Source: Volutella citrinella
Taxonomy: Eukaryota; Ascomycota; Sordariomycetes; Hypocreales; Nectriaceae
Length of the DNA: 64,000 nt
NCBI GenBank assembly: GCA_034401135.1
Contig: JAWZSP010000009.1
Coordinates: forward strand, 1,736,001 to 1,800,000
Direction: 5' to 3'
Each line of letters begins with the position of its first letter. Within the stretch, counting starts at the first letter, position 1. Of the stretch, positions 49,645-60,429 are shown in pieces. Position numbers and translations under genes: made by a program. A model generated the notes under the pieces. That model made no database searches. It was not told where the DNA came from and worked only from the letters and a program-made list of their open reading frames with translations.

Positions 49645-51143
49645 ATGCCCGTAACCAACTTTGCAACACCGGAGAGGTATCAATACCTCAACGGCCTCAA
49701 CTCGTTTCACGAGTAAGTCCCTGGAGTCTCACCACCGAACGAGATCTCGTCTGACAATTTCCCCACAGATCCGAGGCTGTCAAGGGTGCCCTGCCCATCG
49801 GCGCCAATTCCCCGCAAAAGGCCCCATATGGCCTGTATGCTGAGAAGCTGTCTGGGACCGCTTTCACGGCCCCCAGGAGCGAGAACCGACAGGCATGGCT
49901 CTATCGCGTCCTCCCTTCGGCCGCCCATTCGGCCTTCCAGCCAATGGCATCTACTGTTCCGGAACTGGACGCACCCCTGCAACAGATCCCAAACCAGCTG
50001 AGGTGGGACCCGTTCGACATTGACAAGGAAGTCGACTGGGTGCGCGGCTTGAAGAAGGTGTCAGGCAACGGTGATCCGTCCATGAAGGTGGGCCTCGGCA
50101 TCTACATTTTCGCTGCTGGTCGTAGCATGGACGCCAATACCGCCATGTACTCGTCCGATGGTGAGATGCTCGTTGTGGCTCAGCATGGCGTCTTGGACAT
50201 CAAGACGGAGCTGGGAAATCTCCTCGTACGACAAAACGAGATCGTCGTCCTTCCTCGCGGCGTCAAGTATCGCGTCGATCTCCCCGATGGCCCGGTCAGG
50301 GGTTACATCCTCGAGCTGTACCAGGGTCACTTTGTTCTCCCTGAGCTTGGGCCTATTGGATCCAACTGCTTGGCCAACCCCAGGGACTTCCAGGTCCCAG
50401 TGGCTGATTACACCAAGGATACTGAGACCCAGTGGACGATTATTACCAAGTTCAACGAGAAGCTCTTCCAGGCTACGCAAAATCACACTCCGTTTGATGT
50501 TCTAGCTTGGCACGGAAAGTAAGTTGAGAACAACACTGCCTGCACTTCAAAGAAACAAGACTAACCGTTATGTTGCAGTTGTATAGTACCCCATGTATCC
50601 ACTTGAAGTTTTGATCGGAGCTAACATTGCACAGTCTACCCTTACAAGTACGACCTCGGCCGATTCTCAGTCATCGGAAGCACTTCCTTCGACCACCCTG
50701 ACCCCTCCATCTACACGGTCTTGACTGGGCCCTCAGACCGCCCTGGCACGGCCATCGCGGACTTTGTCATCTTCCCTCCCCGCTGGCTCGTTCAGGAAGA
50801 TACCTTTCGTCCCCCTTGGTACCACCGCAATACGATGTCTGAGTTCATGGGCTTGATTTGCGGTGAGTACGACGCCAAGGCCGGCGGCGGGTTCCAAGCC
50901 GCAGGTGCGAGTCTGCACAATGTAATGTCGGCTCATGGGCCGGATGCGAGCACATTCGAGAAGGCCTCGAATGCCGAGCTTGCGCCTCAAAAGGTCGGCA
51001 CAGGCAGCATGGCATTCATGTTTGAGAGCAGCCTTATGCTCGGAGTGACTGAGTGGGGCTTGAAGACATGTAGAAAGGTGCAGGAGGAATACAACGAGGA
51101 GAGCTGGACTAGTTTGAAGCCTCACTTTGAATTACCTCAGTAA
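49645..51143 (+). CDS. hmgA: Homogentisate 1,2-dioxygenase
   Basis: Exons 49,645-49,712, 49,769-50,518, 50,579-50,580 (2 nt) and 50,635-51,143 give 442 residues, normal for the family. It opens homogentisate to maleylacetoacetate using Fe(II) and O2. Seen: the N-terminal [30 protein letters not shown] block, [14 protein letters not shown] with iron ligands His337 and Glu343, and SAHGPD with His374. The region between exon 2 and the last exon has two complete introns (60 and 54 nt), each with its own donor, CTAAC branch and CAG acceptor. Only by keeping the two bases TT between them does the frame give HGNFYPYKYD, which matches the family in length. Divergent from fumarylacetoacetase. The function is certain in practice; the micro-exon needs cDNA support. 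Confidence 0.96.
50579..50580 (+). other. Predicted 2-nt micro-exon (TT) of homogentisate dioxygenase
   Basis: Intron 50,519-50,578 (GTAAGT, GACTAAC, TTGCAG) is followed by TT, then intron 50,581-50,634 (GTATAG, GCTAAC, CACAG). The TT completes AAT and starts TTC. Without it the downstream frame is wrong. An alternative 8-nt exon (50,587-50,594) would leave a 40-nt intron and add two residues, and is less likely. Confidence 0.6.
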
Positions 51144-51620
51144 GAAAAGTGTATTACCTATTTGCCATATTCAGAAGGGACAGTGTTGGAGGATGCAGAT
51201 TGAAATGTCATAGCAGCCAGCAGCAATTGAATCACCTTAGTCTTGCAACATGTTTAGCTTTGTATCATCTTTGTCTTGTAATATGTTTAGCTTTGTAATG
51301 TGCATGTATAAGCCTAGAGTTCCCTGCAAGGTTTCCGTACATGTAAGTAACACAGCAGCGTAAGCATGGTTCCGCAAGTAATGCAGCAGTCTCCGCATGA
51401 TAATATGATTTGATGACATGTATTTTTGTGTGACACAAAAGTGAAGCCAGTCTTGCACGCATGGGAATAAATCACAAGACACAGCCACATACTGTTTCTC
51501 TCATCCCATTATTGGTAATGTACACTAGATTGCGTTCGGTGTTCAAGATTGACTATTTGCTTCACCTTACTCCAGTCCAACAACACCAATTCCGCTGGAT
51601 CAAAAGAACATCAAGCAAAA
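51144..51620. other. Convergent intergenic region
   Basis: Lies between the 3' ends of homogentisate dioxygenase and the permease. A 24-bp-scale imperfect direct repeat (TTTAGCTTTGTAAT-like) occurs at about 51,250-51,300. No gene seen. Confidence 0.5.
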
Positions 51621-53472
51621 CTAAGCAACCTTTCCGCCATGTCCCGGTTCTCCAGTAAGGACAGAGACATCGGTCATGGGGACCTCAAACTTCTCACGAC
51701 CAAACCAAGCATAGTAGACTCCTCCAAAAATGACCCAAGCCGCCATGACGACAGTCGAATAGTTCATGTTCTGGGCCGTCACAGGGATTGTGGTAGGGAA
51801 AGTGCTGAAAAGCATGCAAACCACCATCCAGATGATCGCAATGACATTGAGGACCGGCCCAAAAATGGGACCCAGGCGGAAGGGGCCATACTCTCCCCGG
51901 GACAGGGTGCGACGACCATGTACCAGCATATACGAAATGGGCAAAGCGTATGAAAGATACATGCCAATAATGGCCATGGAGAGAATGGCGTTGAATGCAG
52001 TCGAGTTGCCTAGGTAGATGAAGCCGAGAACTGCCTGGAGCACAGTCACAACGACGATGGCGTTGACTGGAATATGCAGCTTTGGGTTGACCTTGCTCAG
52101 CTGGTCGTGATAGGGGGTTGCCTTGTCTCTGGCAAAGGCCCACAGCGTCCGAGAGGTGGACGTGACGCCCGCAGTAGCGGCAGCTGTGGCAACCGCGCAA
52201 ATGGTGAGGGACATGACCGTGGCACCAGCCCTCGACTTTGTAGCGCTGAGGAAGATTTCCATAAAGGGGAAACCGGTAGGCGTGGTGAGTAGGGCGTCAA
52301 GGGAAGGGCTTGAGAAGAGAAGAATAATGCAGTAGACAAAGCCCATCAAGCCGTTGAGAAGCACACTTCCGACGATAGCGATGGGAACATTGAGACTGGG
52401 GTTGTGAAGTTCCTCGGCAACGTGGCTTGCTGCGTCATATCTGTAAAAGGGGGCCAGTCTGTTAGATCCAATGTTCACAGAGTGCAAAAGATGTTTAGCT
52501 TACCCAAGGAAAGGATATACGGCACTCTGCAAGCCAACAAGCCACGAGATGCCATCACTGCTCCAGCCACTGTTGTTCTGGAATTCAGTAAAGACAAACT
52601 CGGACGTATTCTTCGTGGATGTGACGCCCAGTGTGATTAGGATTGCGCAAAATGCCGCGACGTGAAGAATACCTAAAAGTAGGAGTCATTAGCACCATTC
52701 ATTGCCTCAGGAGAAGCCAGTTGTGTGATGATGCTTACCAGAGACGAGGTTGAGATGAGGCAGCATCTTGAAGCCCCAGATATTCGCAACAAGGGCGTAT
52801 GCAAGAATGGCCCAGTAGAAAAGCATGCCTTGCCATCGTTCGGGGACATAGTTGTCATGGTTGAGAGTGATGCATGCTTGGAACTGGAGGCCAGCCGCGA
52901 AGGCTGCAGAGGCTGTAAGGACGACTTGTCCGCCGACAGAGATCCATCCAGTCGCGAATGAGGCAAAGGACTTGGTTGAAGCGGGAGCAAGGGCGGCCGT
53001 CCAGTGGTATTGACCTGGTTGCAAAGTCTCTGTTAGCCTCGTGATGGACTCAAAGCGTCAGGGGGAAGGGGCAGCGGGCTTACCTCCAGAGGTTGGGTAG
53101 ATCGAGGCCAGCTCGCCCAACGATGCGGCAATACAGACGGTGCAGATGAAACTCAGGACACTGTTGTATTTTGTCAGTCGTCCATGGCATCGGACGCACA
53201 GAGTTGCAACGGAGTTGAACATACTAGTTGTAGAAGAGACAGGGAGGTCCGCCGCTCATCAGCGCACCAGCAATGACGGTAGACAGGGCCTCCCAGGTGG
53301 CCATCAGACACAGACAGAGGGCAGTGAGGGCAGGCAGGGAGAATGTACGCCCCAGCTCCTGCTTGTGGCCCAGCTGAGCAAGGCGCTCTTCATCTGTAAG
53401 GTGGCCCTGGGGGCGGGAGTCGACAGTGTCCAACGTCATTGCAGCATCCGTCATGTCTTTCTTCTGGTCCAT
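51621..53472 (-). CDS. APC-superfamily amino acid/amine permease (GABA/choline permease type)
   Basis: Five exons: 53,472-53,225, 53,160-53,084, 53,014-52,739, 52,672-52,504 and 52,440-51,621. The four introns are 63-69 nt; total 529 residues. It is a multi-span plasma-membrane transporter with about 12 predicted membrane segments. Seen: a hydrophilic N-terminus with LTDEERLAQLG before TM1, GELASIYPTSGGQYHW in the TM2-3 region, and YDAASHVAEELHNPSLNVPIAI, the hallmark loop of fungal GABA/choline-type permeases. The substrate cannot be read from sequence; cluster context suggests an aromatic amine, aromatic amino acid or similar nitrogen compound. I chose the Met at 53,472 rather than 53,535 because the longer N-terminus looks like leader sequence. 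Divergent from the reductase gene over 971 bp rich in CGGAA and GATA sites. Confidence 0.9.
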
Positions 53473-53678
53473 GACTGGTTTTGGGGGGGTTAGGTTGAAG
53501 GAAAAGGATGTCAGTTGTGGGCGGGATGTGGCCACTTGATATGGAGAGCGATGCTGTTGAGCTAGGTCAACTCGAAAAGAGAGGCACGCGTATAATATGT
53601 GGTTGCGCGTGTCGAACAGGTCGCCTGTTCAGCCGCTGGTGGTGGTGTGGGGGGAGAAAAGAGCGAGGGCCAAGGCGC

Positions 53679-53820
53679 TGATAACACTGACAAGGCCGAT
53701 ATCGATATTGGCCCTATCACGAACCCTAGATTAATCATTAATGCGGGGAATCGAGATAAGCAGAGATCAAAGATGCCGATTTCCCCAGAGTACTCCACCT
53801 CGTCGCGCGAGTCATGATAA
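53679..53820. promoter_or_regulatory. Cluster of three HGATAR sites
   Basis: TGATAA at 53,679-53,684, AGATAA at 53,754-53,759 and TGATAA at 53,815-53,820. These are GATA-factor (AreA/Nit2 type) sites, 200-350 bp upstream of the permease start. Closely spaced pairs are the active arrangement known for nitrogen-regulated permeases. Confidence 0.5.
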
Positions 53821-53836
53821 GGGAACAGCAGGCATC

Positions 53837-53855
53837 TCGGAAGTCGGAACCGGAA
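53837..53855 (+). promoter_or_regulatory. Three tandem CGGAA half-sites
   Basis: TCGGAAG, TCGGAAC and CGGAA in direct array, about 365 bp upstream of the permease. Same half-site as the dyads elsewhere in the cluster, but as direct repeats. Confidence 0.5.
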
Positions 53856-54069
53856 TTGGAGGGAGGGCATCATCCCACCAAACCATCGCAAAGGTGGTTT
53901 TACCCCAGACGAGCCAAACTTCTTTTGGTAACGGGACAACGGCTAGCCCTCGCTAAGGCACCCAATTCGCCCAGTCACAAGTCTGATGCAATGTCCACCT
54001 TGACGCCAAAACTCGCTTGTGGGCCCAGGGAAGCGTGGTCATGAGCTAACCATCACCACACCTCTTCTG

Positions 54070-54088
54070 TCGGAACGGGTCTTTCCGA
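54070..54088. promoter_or_regulatory. TCGGAA-N7-TTCCGA dyad
   Basis: Inverted half-sites about 355 bp upstream of the reductase start. Confidence 0.6.
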
Positions 54089-54229
54089 GCTTCCCTGGCC
54101 AGCTGTTGCATTGACTGCAAGGCCCTAATCACAGGCATCTGTGCTCAAATCTTCCCGAAAGCCGAGCTGCCCCATGCGATCCCTCTTATCTCTGTGTCCA
54201 AGGTGCCCAGGAGCATGGTCAGAAATGTC

Positions 54230-54262
54230 TCGGAATAGGAGACGTCCCTTTCCGAAACGGAA
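54230..54262. promoter_or_regulatory. TCGGAA-N14-TTCCGA dyad plus CGGAA
   Basis: TCGGAA at 54,230-54,235, TTCCGA at 54,250-54,255 and a further CGGAA at 54,258-54,262. About 180-210 bp upstream of the reductase start. Confidence 0.55.
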
Positions 54263-54443
54263 GACACGCTTTTGGAGAAGCATCAAATTTTTGTGAGGCC
54301 ATTTTCAACGACCACGGTGACGGGGATGGCGATGGGAATTAAATACATTTGGAGTTTGTTTGTTTGCAGCGAGTTTGTGCGAAACTGTCTTAGCATCCTT
54401 TTTCAATCAACAAGCCTCGTCCAAATCCTATTCGTCAATCATC

Positions 54444-56654
54444 ATGCTGCCCCAATCAGCCTTGTGGCTTGAAGCCTCCGATGTAGCCATTATTGGGCTG
54501 CTGCTGATAGGCACCTTTGCGTACCTTAACAAGGACAAGATAGCGGCCAGCATCTTCAAGACTAGCCTAAAAGCCAAGACAATAGGCATCAGCGACGATG
54601 AAGACTCCGCAAGAGACTTTGTCAAGAAGATGGAAGAGCTGGGCAAAAACTGCATCGTCTTCTACGGCAGCCAAACTGGCACAGCCGAAGGCTATGCTAA
54701 AAGGCTGGCCAAGGAGGGCCGCTCTCGCTTCGGGCTCCAGACCATGGTGGCAGACCTTGACGAGTATGACTTTGAGAATCTCGACGAGGTTCCGTCCAGT
54801 CACATCGTCATGTTTGTGCTTGCCACAGCCGGCGAGGGTGACCCCACGGACAATGCCGAAGCCTTCTTCAGATACATCAGCTCCGATGGAGTCAACTACA
54901 CTCTTGGCCATAACCCGCTCCTGGGAAACCTATGCTTTGCTACATTTGGGCTGGGCAACCGCACCTACCAGCACTATAACGAAATGGGCAGACAAGTCAG
55001 CAAGCTACTCTCCAGCCAGGGAGCACACCTGATTGGCGGTGTGGGCGAGGGCGATGATGCCGGGTGTATGGAGGAGGACTTTGTGCGGTGGAAAGAGTCC
55101 ATGTGGACGCATCTCTCTTCCGAAATGCACTTGGCGGAGAGCCAAACTCTTGTCTACGATCCAGTGTTCAGCGTCACTCCTGACAGCGGCAAGACCAGAG
55201 ACTCGCCACAGGTATTTGTCGGCGAGCTGAACGAGGCGCATCTCCAAGGGAAGCCTAGGGGTCCTTTTCACTCTCACAATCCCTATCTTGCCCCGATTTC
55301 CCATTCCAAGGATCTCTTCAAGTCTAATGACCGCAATTGTGTCCACATGGAGTTCGATATTGAAGGAACCAACCTCCAGTATGAGACGGGTGACCATGTT
55401 GCCGTCTGGCCGACAAACCAAGACGTGGAAGTTGACCGTTTCCTCGACGTTCTTGGCCTGACAGCAATCCGACACCAAGTCATCAACATCTCCAGCACGG
55501 ATCCATCAGTCAAGATTCCGATTCCCACACCCACCACGTACGATACCGTCGCGAGGTACTACCTGGAGATCTGCGCCCCCGTGTCACGAGAGTTCCTGGC
55601 TATGCTTGCGTCGTATTCACCAGACGAGCCAGCCAAGCAGGAGATGACTAGGCTCGGAGCCGACAAGGACTACTTCTCTGAGCAGGTTACCCAGAACTGC
55701 TTGAATGTTGCGACTGTCCTTCTCTCTGTGAGCCGCGGCCAGAGGTGGACCAACATTCCCTTCTCAGCATTCCTTGAAAGTGTCAACAGGCTTGCGCCGC
55801 GCTACTATTCCATTTCGTCCTCCTCGCTGGAGCAGCCAAACAAGGTCTCTGTTACTGCAGTCGTCGAGTCTCGCTCAATTCCTTCACGCCAGGACAAGTT
55901 TCAGGGTGTGACAACCAACTATCTTCTGGCGCTCAACAAGTTCCAAAATGGAAATGCTGCTAGTCAGCCTGCTTCGCCTAGCTACAACATTGAGGGCCCT
56001 CGCAACATGTACAATGGATCTCGAGTACCAGTTCATATTCGGCACTCCAACTTCAAACTCCCAAGTGACACGACCAAGCCCGTCATCATGATTGGACCTG
56101 GAACTGGCGTTGCCCCATTTAGAGGCTTCATTCGTGAGAGGGCAAAGCAGGTGCAAAGCGGTCTTTCTGTTGGCAAGACTTTACTCTTCTTCGGCTGCAG
56201 ATCTCGTACTGAAGACTTTGTGTACGAAGAGGAGTGGAAGGTATGTTTAAAGAAATAGGATAACCGGGCTTGGATACAGATTCAGTACTAACTTAGACAT
56301 CCAGGACGTCCAAGCGACGATGGGTGATACATTCAGTCTCATCACCGCCTTCTCGAGGGAGGGCAAAGACAAGGTCTACGTTCAGCACCAACTTGAGCAA
56401 ATGGGCAAGGAAATTAACGCTCTTTTGAACCAAGACGCCTATTTCTACGTTTGCGGAGACGCCAGCAGCATGGCCCGCTCGGTTAACGCTGCTTTGACTG
56501 CCATCATCAGCACGCAGCGCAAGGTCTCAGAGACTCAAGCCCAAGAAATTGTGACTCAAATGAAGGCCTCAAACCGGTACCAGGTACGTGTAATCATTGA
56601 AGGTAACGTGGTTGCCAACATACTGACGATGGGAAACAGGAGGATGTGTGGTAG
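54444..56654 (+). CDS. NADPH-cytochrome P450 reductase
   Basis: Exons 54,444-56,240, 56,305-56,583 and 56,640-56,654 (introns 64 and 56 nt) give 696 residues, normal for the family. It passes electrons from NADPH through FAD and FMN to microsomal P450s. Seen: N-terminal ER anchor (about 13-28); FMN-binding GSQTGTAE (about 75-82), LATAGEGDPTDNA and FGLGNRTYQHYN; FAD-binding RYYSISSSS and GVTTNYL; NADPH-binding GPGTGVAPFRGFIRER, FGCRSRTEDFVY and YVCGDASSMARSV; and the C-terminal EDVW whose Trp stacks on FAD. The last exon codes only five codons including the stop. The Met at 54,444 is chosen because it precedes the anchor; the upstream in-frame extension has no ATG. Clustering with a CYP504-type P450 suggests a dedicated partner, likely a paralogue of a housekeeping reductase elsewhere. 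Confidence 0.96.
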
Positions 56655-57219
56655 GCTAAAAAGCCTCTGCGCTGAACTTGTGCAAGGTTGCATGTTATGG
56701 CTGAGATGTAGAATAAACGTAAAAGCGTATCTAGATATTTTTGCAATAAAAGACAGCGGTAAATAACTTGATCGGTAGTCACACTAGTGTTGGTCCCAGC
56801 GTCGTGTGTATCTGTGTCATGTAAAGGGGATGCGCTAGGATTCAAGATCTGAAGCCGCAGCAAACTCCTGTGGGGCGATATCTGTTACAGCACCTCATCT
56901 CGTCATGGGTGAATCTAGATAGTGTAGTTACTGGGCCCCATCAGAAGCGGAGCACGTTGCGTTGCATTGCAGAGACCTCGGAATTCGGACCGTTCCGAGA
57001 ATTCCATGCGAAACAGACGCTTACTGAGCAGCACGGCGGCATCAATCCCATTTGTATTTAGGCCTAGGCCCAAAACGCACTAATCTGGGCTCTCCTTGGT
57101 TAGATAATTAGGTGTCACCTCGCTATCAAGTGACCAGCATACACGATTTGTGGTGTCAACGATTCCAGCAGCACACAGAACAGAACCCACCCTCTACGAC
57201 AGACCCCTCCACACCCACC
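56655..57219 (+). promoter_or_regulatory. Intergenic region and promoter of the Dabb protein
   Basis: 565 bp after the reductase stop. Holds the dyad at 56,978-56,998. No other gene seen. Confidence 0.55.
56978..56998. promoter_or_regulatory. TCGGAA-N9-TTCCGA dyad
   Basis: TCGGAA at 56,978-56,983 and TTCCGA at 56,993-56,998, 222 bp upstream of the Dabb gene. GAATTC words overlap both arms, extending the symmetry. Confidence 0.6.
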
Positions 57220-57618
57220 ATGTCTAGCTCACGTATCAATCGGATCACCCTGTTCAAGATCCCCAATGTCGAGGATCAGCAAAAGTTGCTCGCCATCTAC
57301 AGGCAGATGCCAACCAAGGCAGTCAAGGTGAGCCGAGACTCAGCATCGATACCAGCAACCTTCTGTTGTCAAGCCCGAGGCTAACCCGTGATTTTCTTCA
57401 TCCAGGATGGCAAGCCGTATATTCTTTCGGTGACTGCGGGCACTGCCAAGCCCGACCAACGGGCACAGGGTTTCACCATTGCCGTCGTCTCAGTCTTCTC
57501 ATCTGTTGATGACATGGTCTACTACGACAATGAATGTGCGGCACACGCCGAGCTCAAGGGCTTTGCCAAGACGGTTCATCAGGGCGCCATGATGGTGTTT
57601 TTCGAGAATGAGCTATGA
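57220..57618 (+). CDS. Small stress-responsive A/B-barrel (Dabb) domain protein
   Basis: Two exons, 57,220-57,327 and 57,406-57,618 (78-nt intron, CTAAC branch, TCCAG acceptor), give 106 residues. The pattern is a beta-alpha-beta ferredoxin-like fold: RITLFKIP strand, helix EDQQKLLAIYRQM, strands PYILSVTAG and FTIAVVSVFSS, helix DDMVYYDNECAAHAELKGF, and last strand MMVFFENEL. This matches the Dabb family, dimeric proteins of mostly unknown function, some of which are enzymes on aromatic or polyketide substrates. It has a promoter dyad like those of the pathway genes, so I infer a role in the same pathway. The exact activity cannot be read from sequence. Confidence 0.85.
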
Positions 57619-57784
57619 ATGTCAAGCTGTTATTCAATGGTAGTTAGAATAGACAGACCAATAAGCTCCACAGAGCATGGTTGAAGCAACAGTACAAGTG
57701 ATCCAAGACCTGTACAGCAGATTTTCTCATTTTAGTGCCTGCTATGTGTTCTTCAACGCAGAGTCACTACTAGTCCTGCTTGCA

Positions 57785-60429
57785 CTAAATAAGACCCTGA
57801 AAGCGGCGAGTTATCTCATCCCCCTGACTTTCGGGATAATAGGCTGGACCAAAATCTGCGGAAGGAAACTGCTGCCCCTGTTCAAAGACGCCAAAGAGCG
57901 CCATGAGGTCATTGCTCATCTGGAACATGTTTGGCGTTGTACCCGCCAGCTCAGTGCCGTAGTCCATGGACTCCATGCCGCCGCTGATCATTTCCATGCT
58001 GACTGGGACCATTGGTTGAGCACCCATATCAGTGTCATCCCCATAACCTGTCTCATTGCTCTCTCTTTGTTGATTATAACCGTCTCCCCCAAGACTGACC
58101 GACTCGCGGCTTGTTTCCCCATCTTGGGCCGAGTTTTGCCTCACGTCACGGCCTTCCTCTGCCCCTTGCATTCCTAGCCTCCTTAGCCGAGGGAGGAGTC
58201 CGCGGATGCTCTTCCAAAGCCGCCGACTGGCCTGGCTGCCACGAGAAAAGTCCCGGACGAGCTTGACGGCGGCGTGAAAGCTGGTCCTGCACACCTCTGC
58301 AAATGCCCTTGGATCGTGGCAGACGGCTAGGAAAATAACGGCAAGCGCCGTGACGAGAAAGTAGTTGAATGCGGTTTGCTGTCGACTATAAATGTCCGAC
58401 GTTGCGTGTAGATGAACGAGGACTTTGATGCTGTCCTTGGCAATCTCAACAACGAGATACGCACTCTGGGGATCGGCTTTGATCTTGGCTGGGCTGAGTA
58501 AATGATGGCGGTAGATGAGTATCCGGGTATGGTTCCCGCGGAGATATAAAAGTGCGCGAAGCCGATGGAGGACTCGCGGCTGTGCGCGTGCAGCAAGCCC
58601 GAGACGTGGATGCCTCAGTTGCAGATCTGGAGGTATTGATTCCAGCCACTCTTGCGTCTTGAGATCAAGTGCAGCAGTAGTTTCCTCGGGGATGAAGTTG
58701 GCCATGGAGCCAAACGCCATGAGTGCTTCCCAGAGTTGGGATGAGAGGCGCCCATAGCCAATCATGCATTTTAGGTATTGGTAATCCGGTCCCTGTTGCG
58801 AGTCGAGTTAGCTGGTTTCGAAAATGCATTACCGTAGTGGTAGCGGGTGTGTGTAACATACTGGTTCGGGCAACTCGGGGTCGATGTCCCGATCAACCAA
58901 TGCAAAGGAGAGACTTGTCCCGAAGCTCCAGCGGCGGTCAAGAGCATAGATGACCCAGAAGACCCGAGTAGCCAATGCCCGCTGCGACTCGTCGCGAAAC
59001 GACTCTAGCATGGTGGCTTTCCTGTGAAGTCCCATCTCGAGAGCGTCTCTTGCTGCCATGCCAATAGTACGCCATGCGAGAAGGTCCTCGTCGGAGTGAA
59101 AGTAGTATATGCTCTGTTGAAACGTCAGTGATGGTTCAAGCCCAGGCACTGTCTCTTGAGCTTACCAAGATTGTCAGGAGCTGTAGATCCTTGACGTCGC
59201 CTGCTGGTTTTGATATTCGCGAGACACTCTGCTCGACGGATTCCACCATCAAGGTGCTGTTTTCCCGCTTGCCGTGCGCCTCGATGACAATGGCAGTGGC
59301 GACAGCTACCTTGGCAATTTGGAAGTCTTTGAACGAGAAGCCGGAGCCATCAAGCTGGTCAAGAGTCGAGCCTTGAAATAGACCCGGGTTTCGACCGTAC
59401 TCGAGAATCTTGGTCGCGCTGGCAGACAAAGCTGCGCTGTCAATACACGGGTAGACAGATTCCACCTCCTCCTGGAAGACCCCGAGCAGCCGTGACAGCT
59501 CCGAGACATCGCATCGCTGCCAGAAATCATTGTCCAACGTCATGGGCTCCCTCGACGGCGGCTCAACCGGTGACTGCGGCCCACTAGGTGGCGGCATCTC
59601 GCATGGTGGGATTCCCATGAGGGTCAGGGACCGTTCTCCAATCTCAATGCTGTACGCAGACCTAGTTGGGCCCACGAACTGAGGCTGCTTCGGCACATTG
59701 GCCCTGAAGCGAGCGTCTCGCGGCGATGAGTGGTGTGCAGTAGCAGCGTCGCTCATGGACGCGCCCATCGAACGAGTGTCATCCACGTCTATCCGCGTCT
59801 TGAGGTCTCTCACTGTGGCAACCAAATCGGCCATGTCCTGGCGAAGCTGCTTCACCTCCTTACCGAGAGCGCGCACGTCGGCATTGCTATGGCATTGTTA
59901 GTCTCGACCATCTCCTTCAGCCACGATACGGCATGGATGGGCTCGACGCACCTCTCCCCCTTCCCCTTGGCGGCCTGGGCAGCCTCGCGATGCGTGGGAT
60001 AGATGCAAGGCAAGCCTGAAGACGTACATCGTCGACAGGCGTCTTCATTGTCCCCCGGCAGACACTTCAACTTGCGCCTCTTGCACTCGTCACTGTAACA
60101 TCCCGTCGCGGTCAGCGCTCGTCCATCTCAGGGGGCCAGTGTACTTACCACGCGACGGCAGTATATTTTCCTCGCTTTGGGCGTCGCACAGCATCCGCCA
60201 CGGGCGAGGCCACACGCTTCGGCCCTGCAGCATCGGCCTCTGCCTCTGCAGGCCCCGGGCTCTCTCCCTCTCCAGCACCCATGGAGCTGCCGTCTGATGG
60301 ATTCGGATCTTGCAGTTGGTCGTGGACCCGCCCACGGAAAGCAATTCCATGCACCCGTTGCAGTGTAGCAATGGCAGAAGCAGGAAGCGGAGCAGGGGAA
60401 CCATGGAAGCGTTCCGGCAGGGGCATCAC
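57785..60429 (-). CDS. Zn2Cys6 transcription factor with fungal-specific TF domain
   Basis: Five exons: 60,429-60,149, 60,092-59,952, 59,886-59,166, 59,113-58,862 and 58,792-57,785. Introns of 52-69 nt, each with a branch point; 800 residues. Zinc cluster Cys94-X2-Cys97-X6-Cys104-X8-Cys113-X2-Cys116-X6-Cys123, split by intron 1 in the codon of the first Cys. A coiled-coil dimerisation stretch (EVKQLRQDMADLVATVRDL) follows. The fungal-specific TF domain (Fungal_trans type) includes YYFHSDEDLLAWRTIGMAARDALEMGLHRK. A Ser/Gly/Met-rich tail may be the activation domain. The exact start is uncertain; Met at 60,426 or a later Met is possible. It is divergent from the P450 over 453 bp that hold the cluster's half-sites, so it probably controls the cluster and perhaps itself. 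Confidence 0.92.

Larger units (their letters stand above)
53473..54443. promoter_or_regulatory. Divergent promoter of permease and P450 reductase
   Basis: 971 bp. It holds three HGATAR sites near the permease, three tandem CGGAA words at 53,837-53,855 and two TCGGAA/TTCCGA dyads near the reductase. No gene within. Confidence 0.65.

Noticed and set aside
50519..50634. Single 116-bp intron in homogentisate dioxygenase
   Set aside because: It would shift the frame before the conserved PYKYD block. Two complete sets of splice signals are present.
53473..53535. Upstream Met at 53,535 as permease start
   Set aside because: It adds 21 residues of unremarkable sequence. The Met at 53,472 directly leads the usual acidic, hydrophilic N-terminus.
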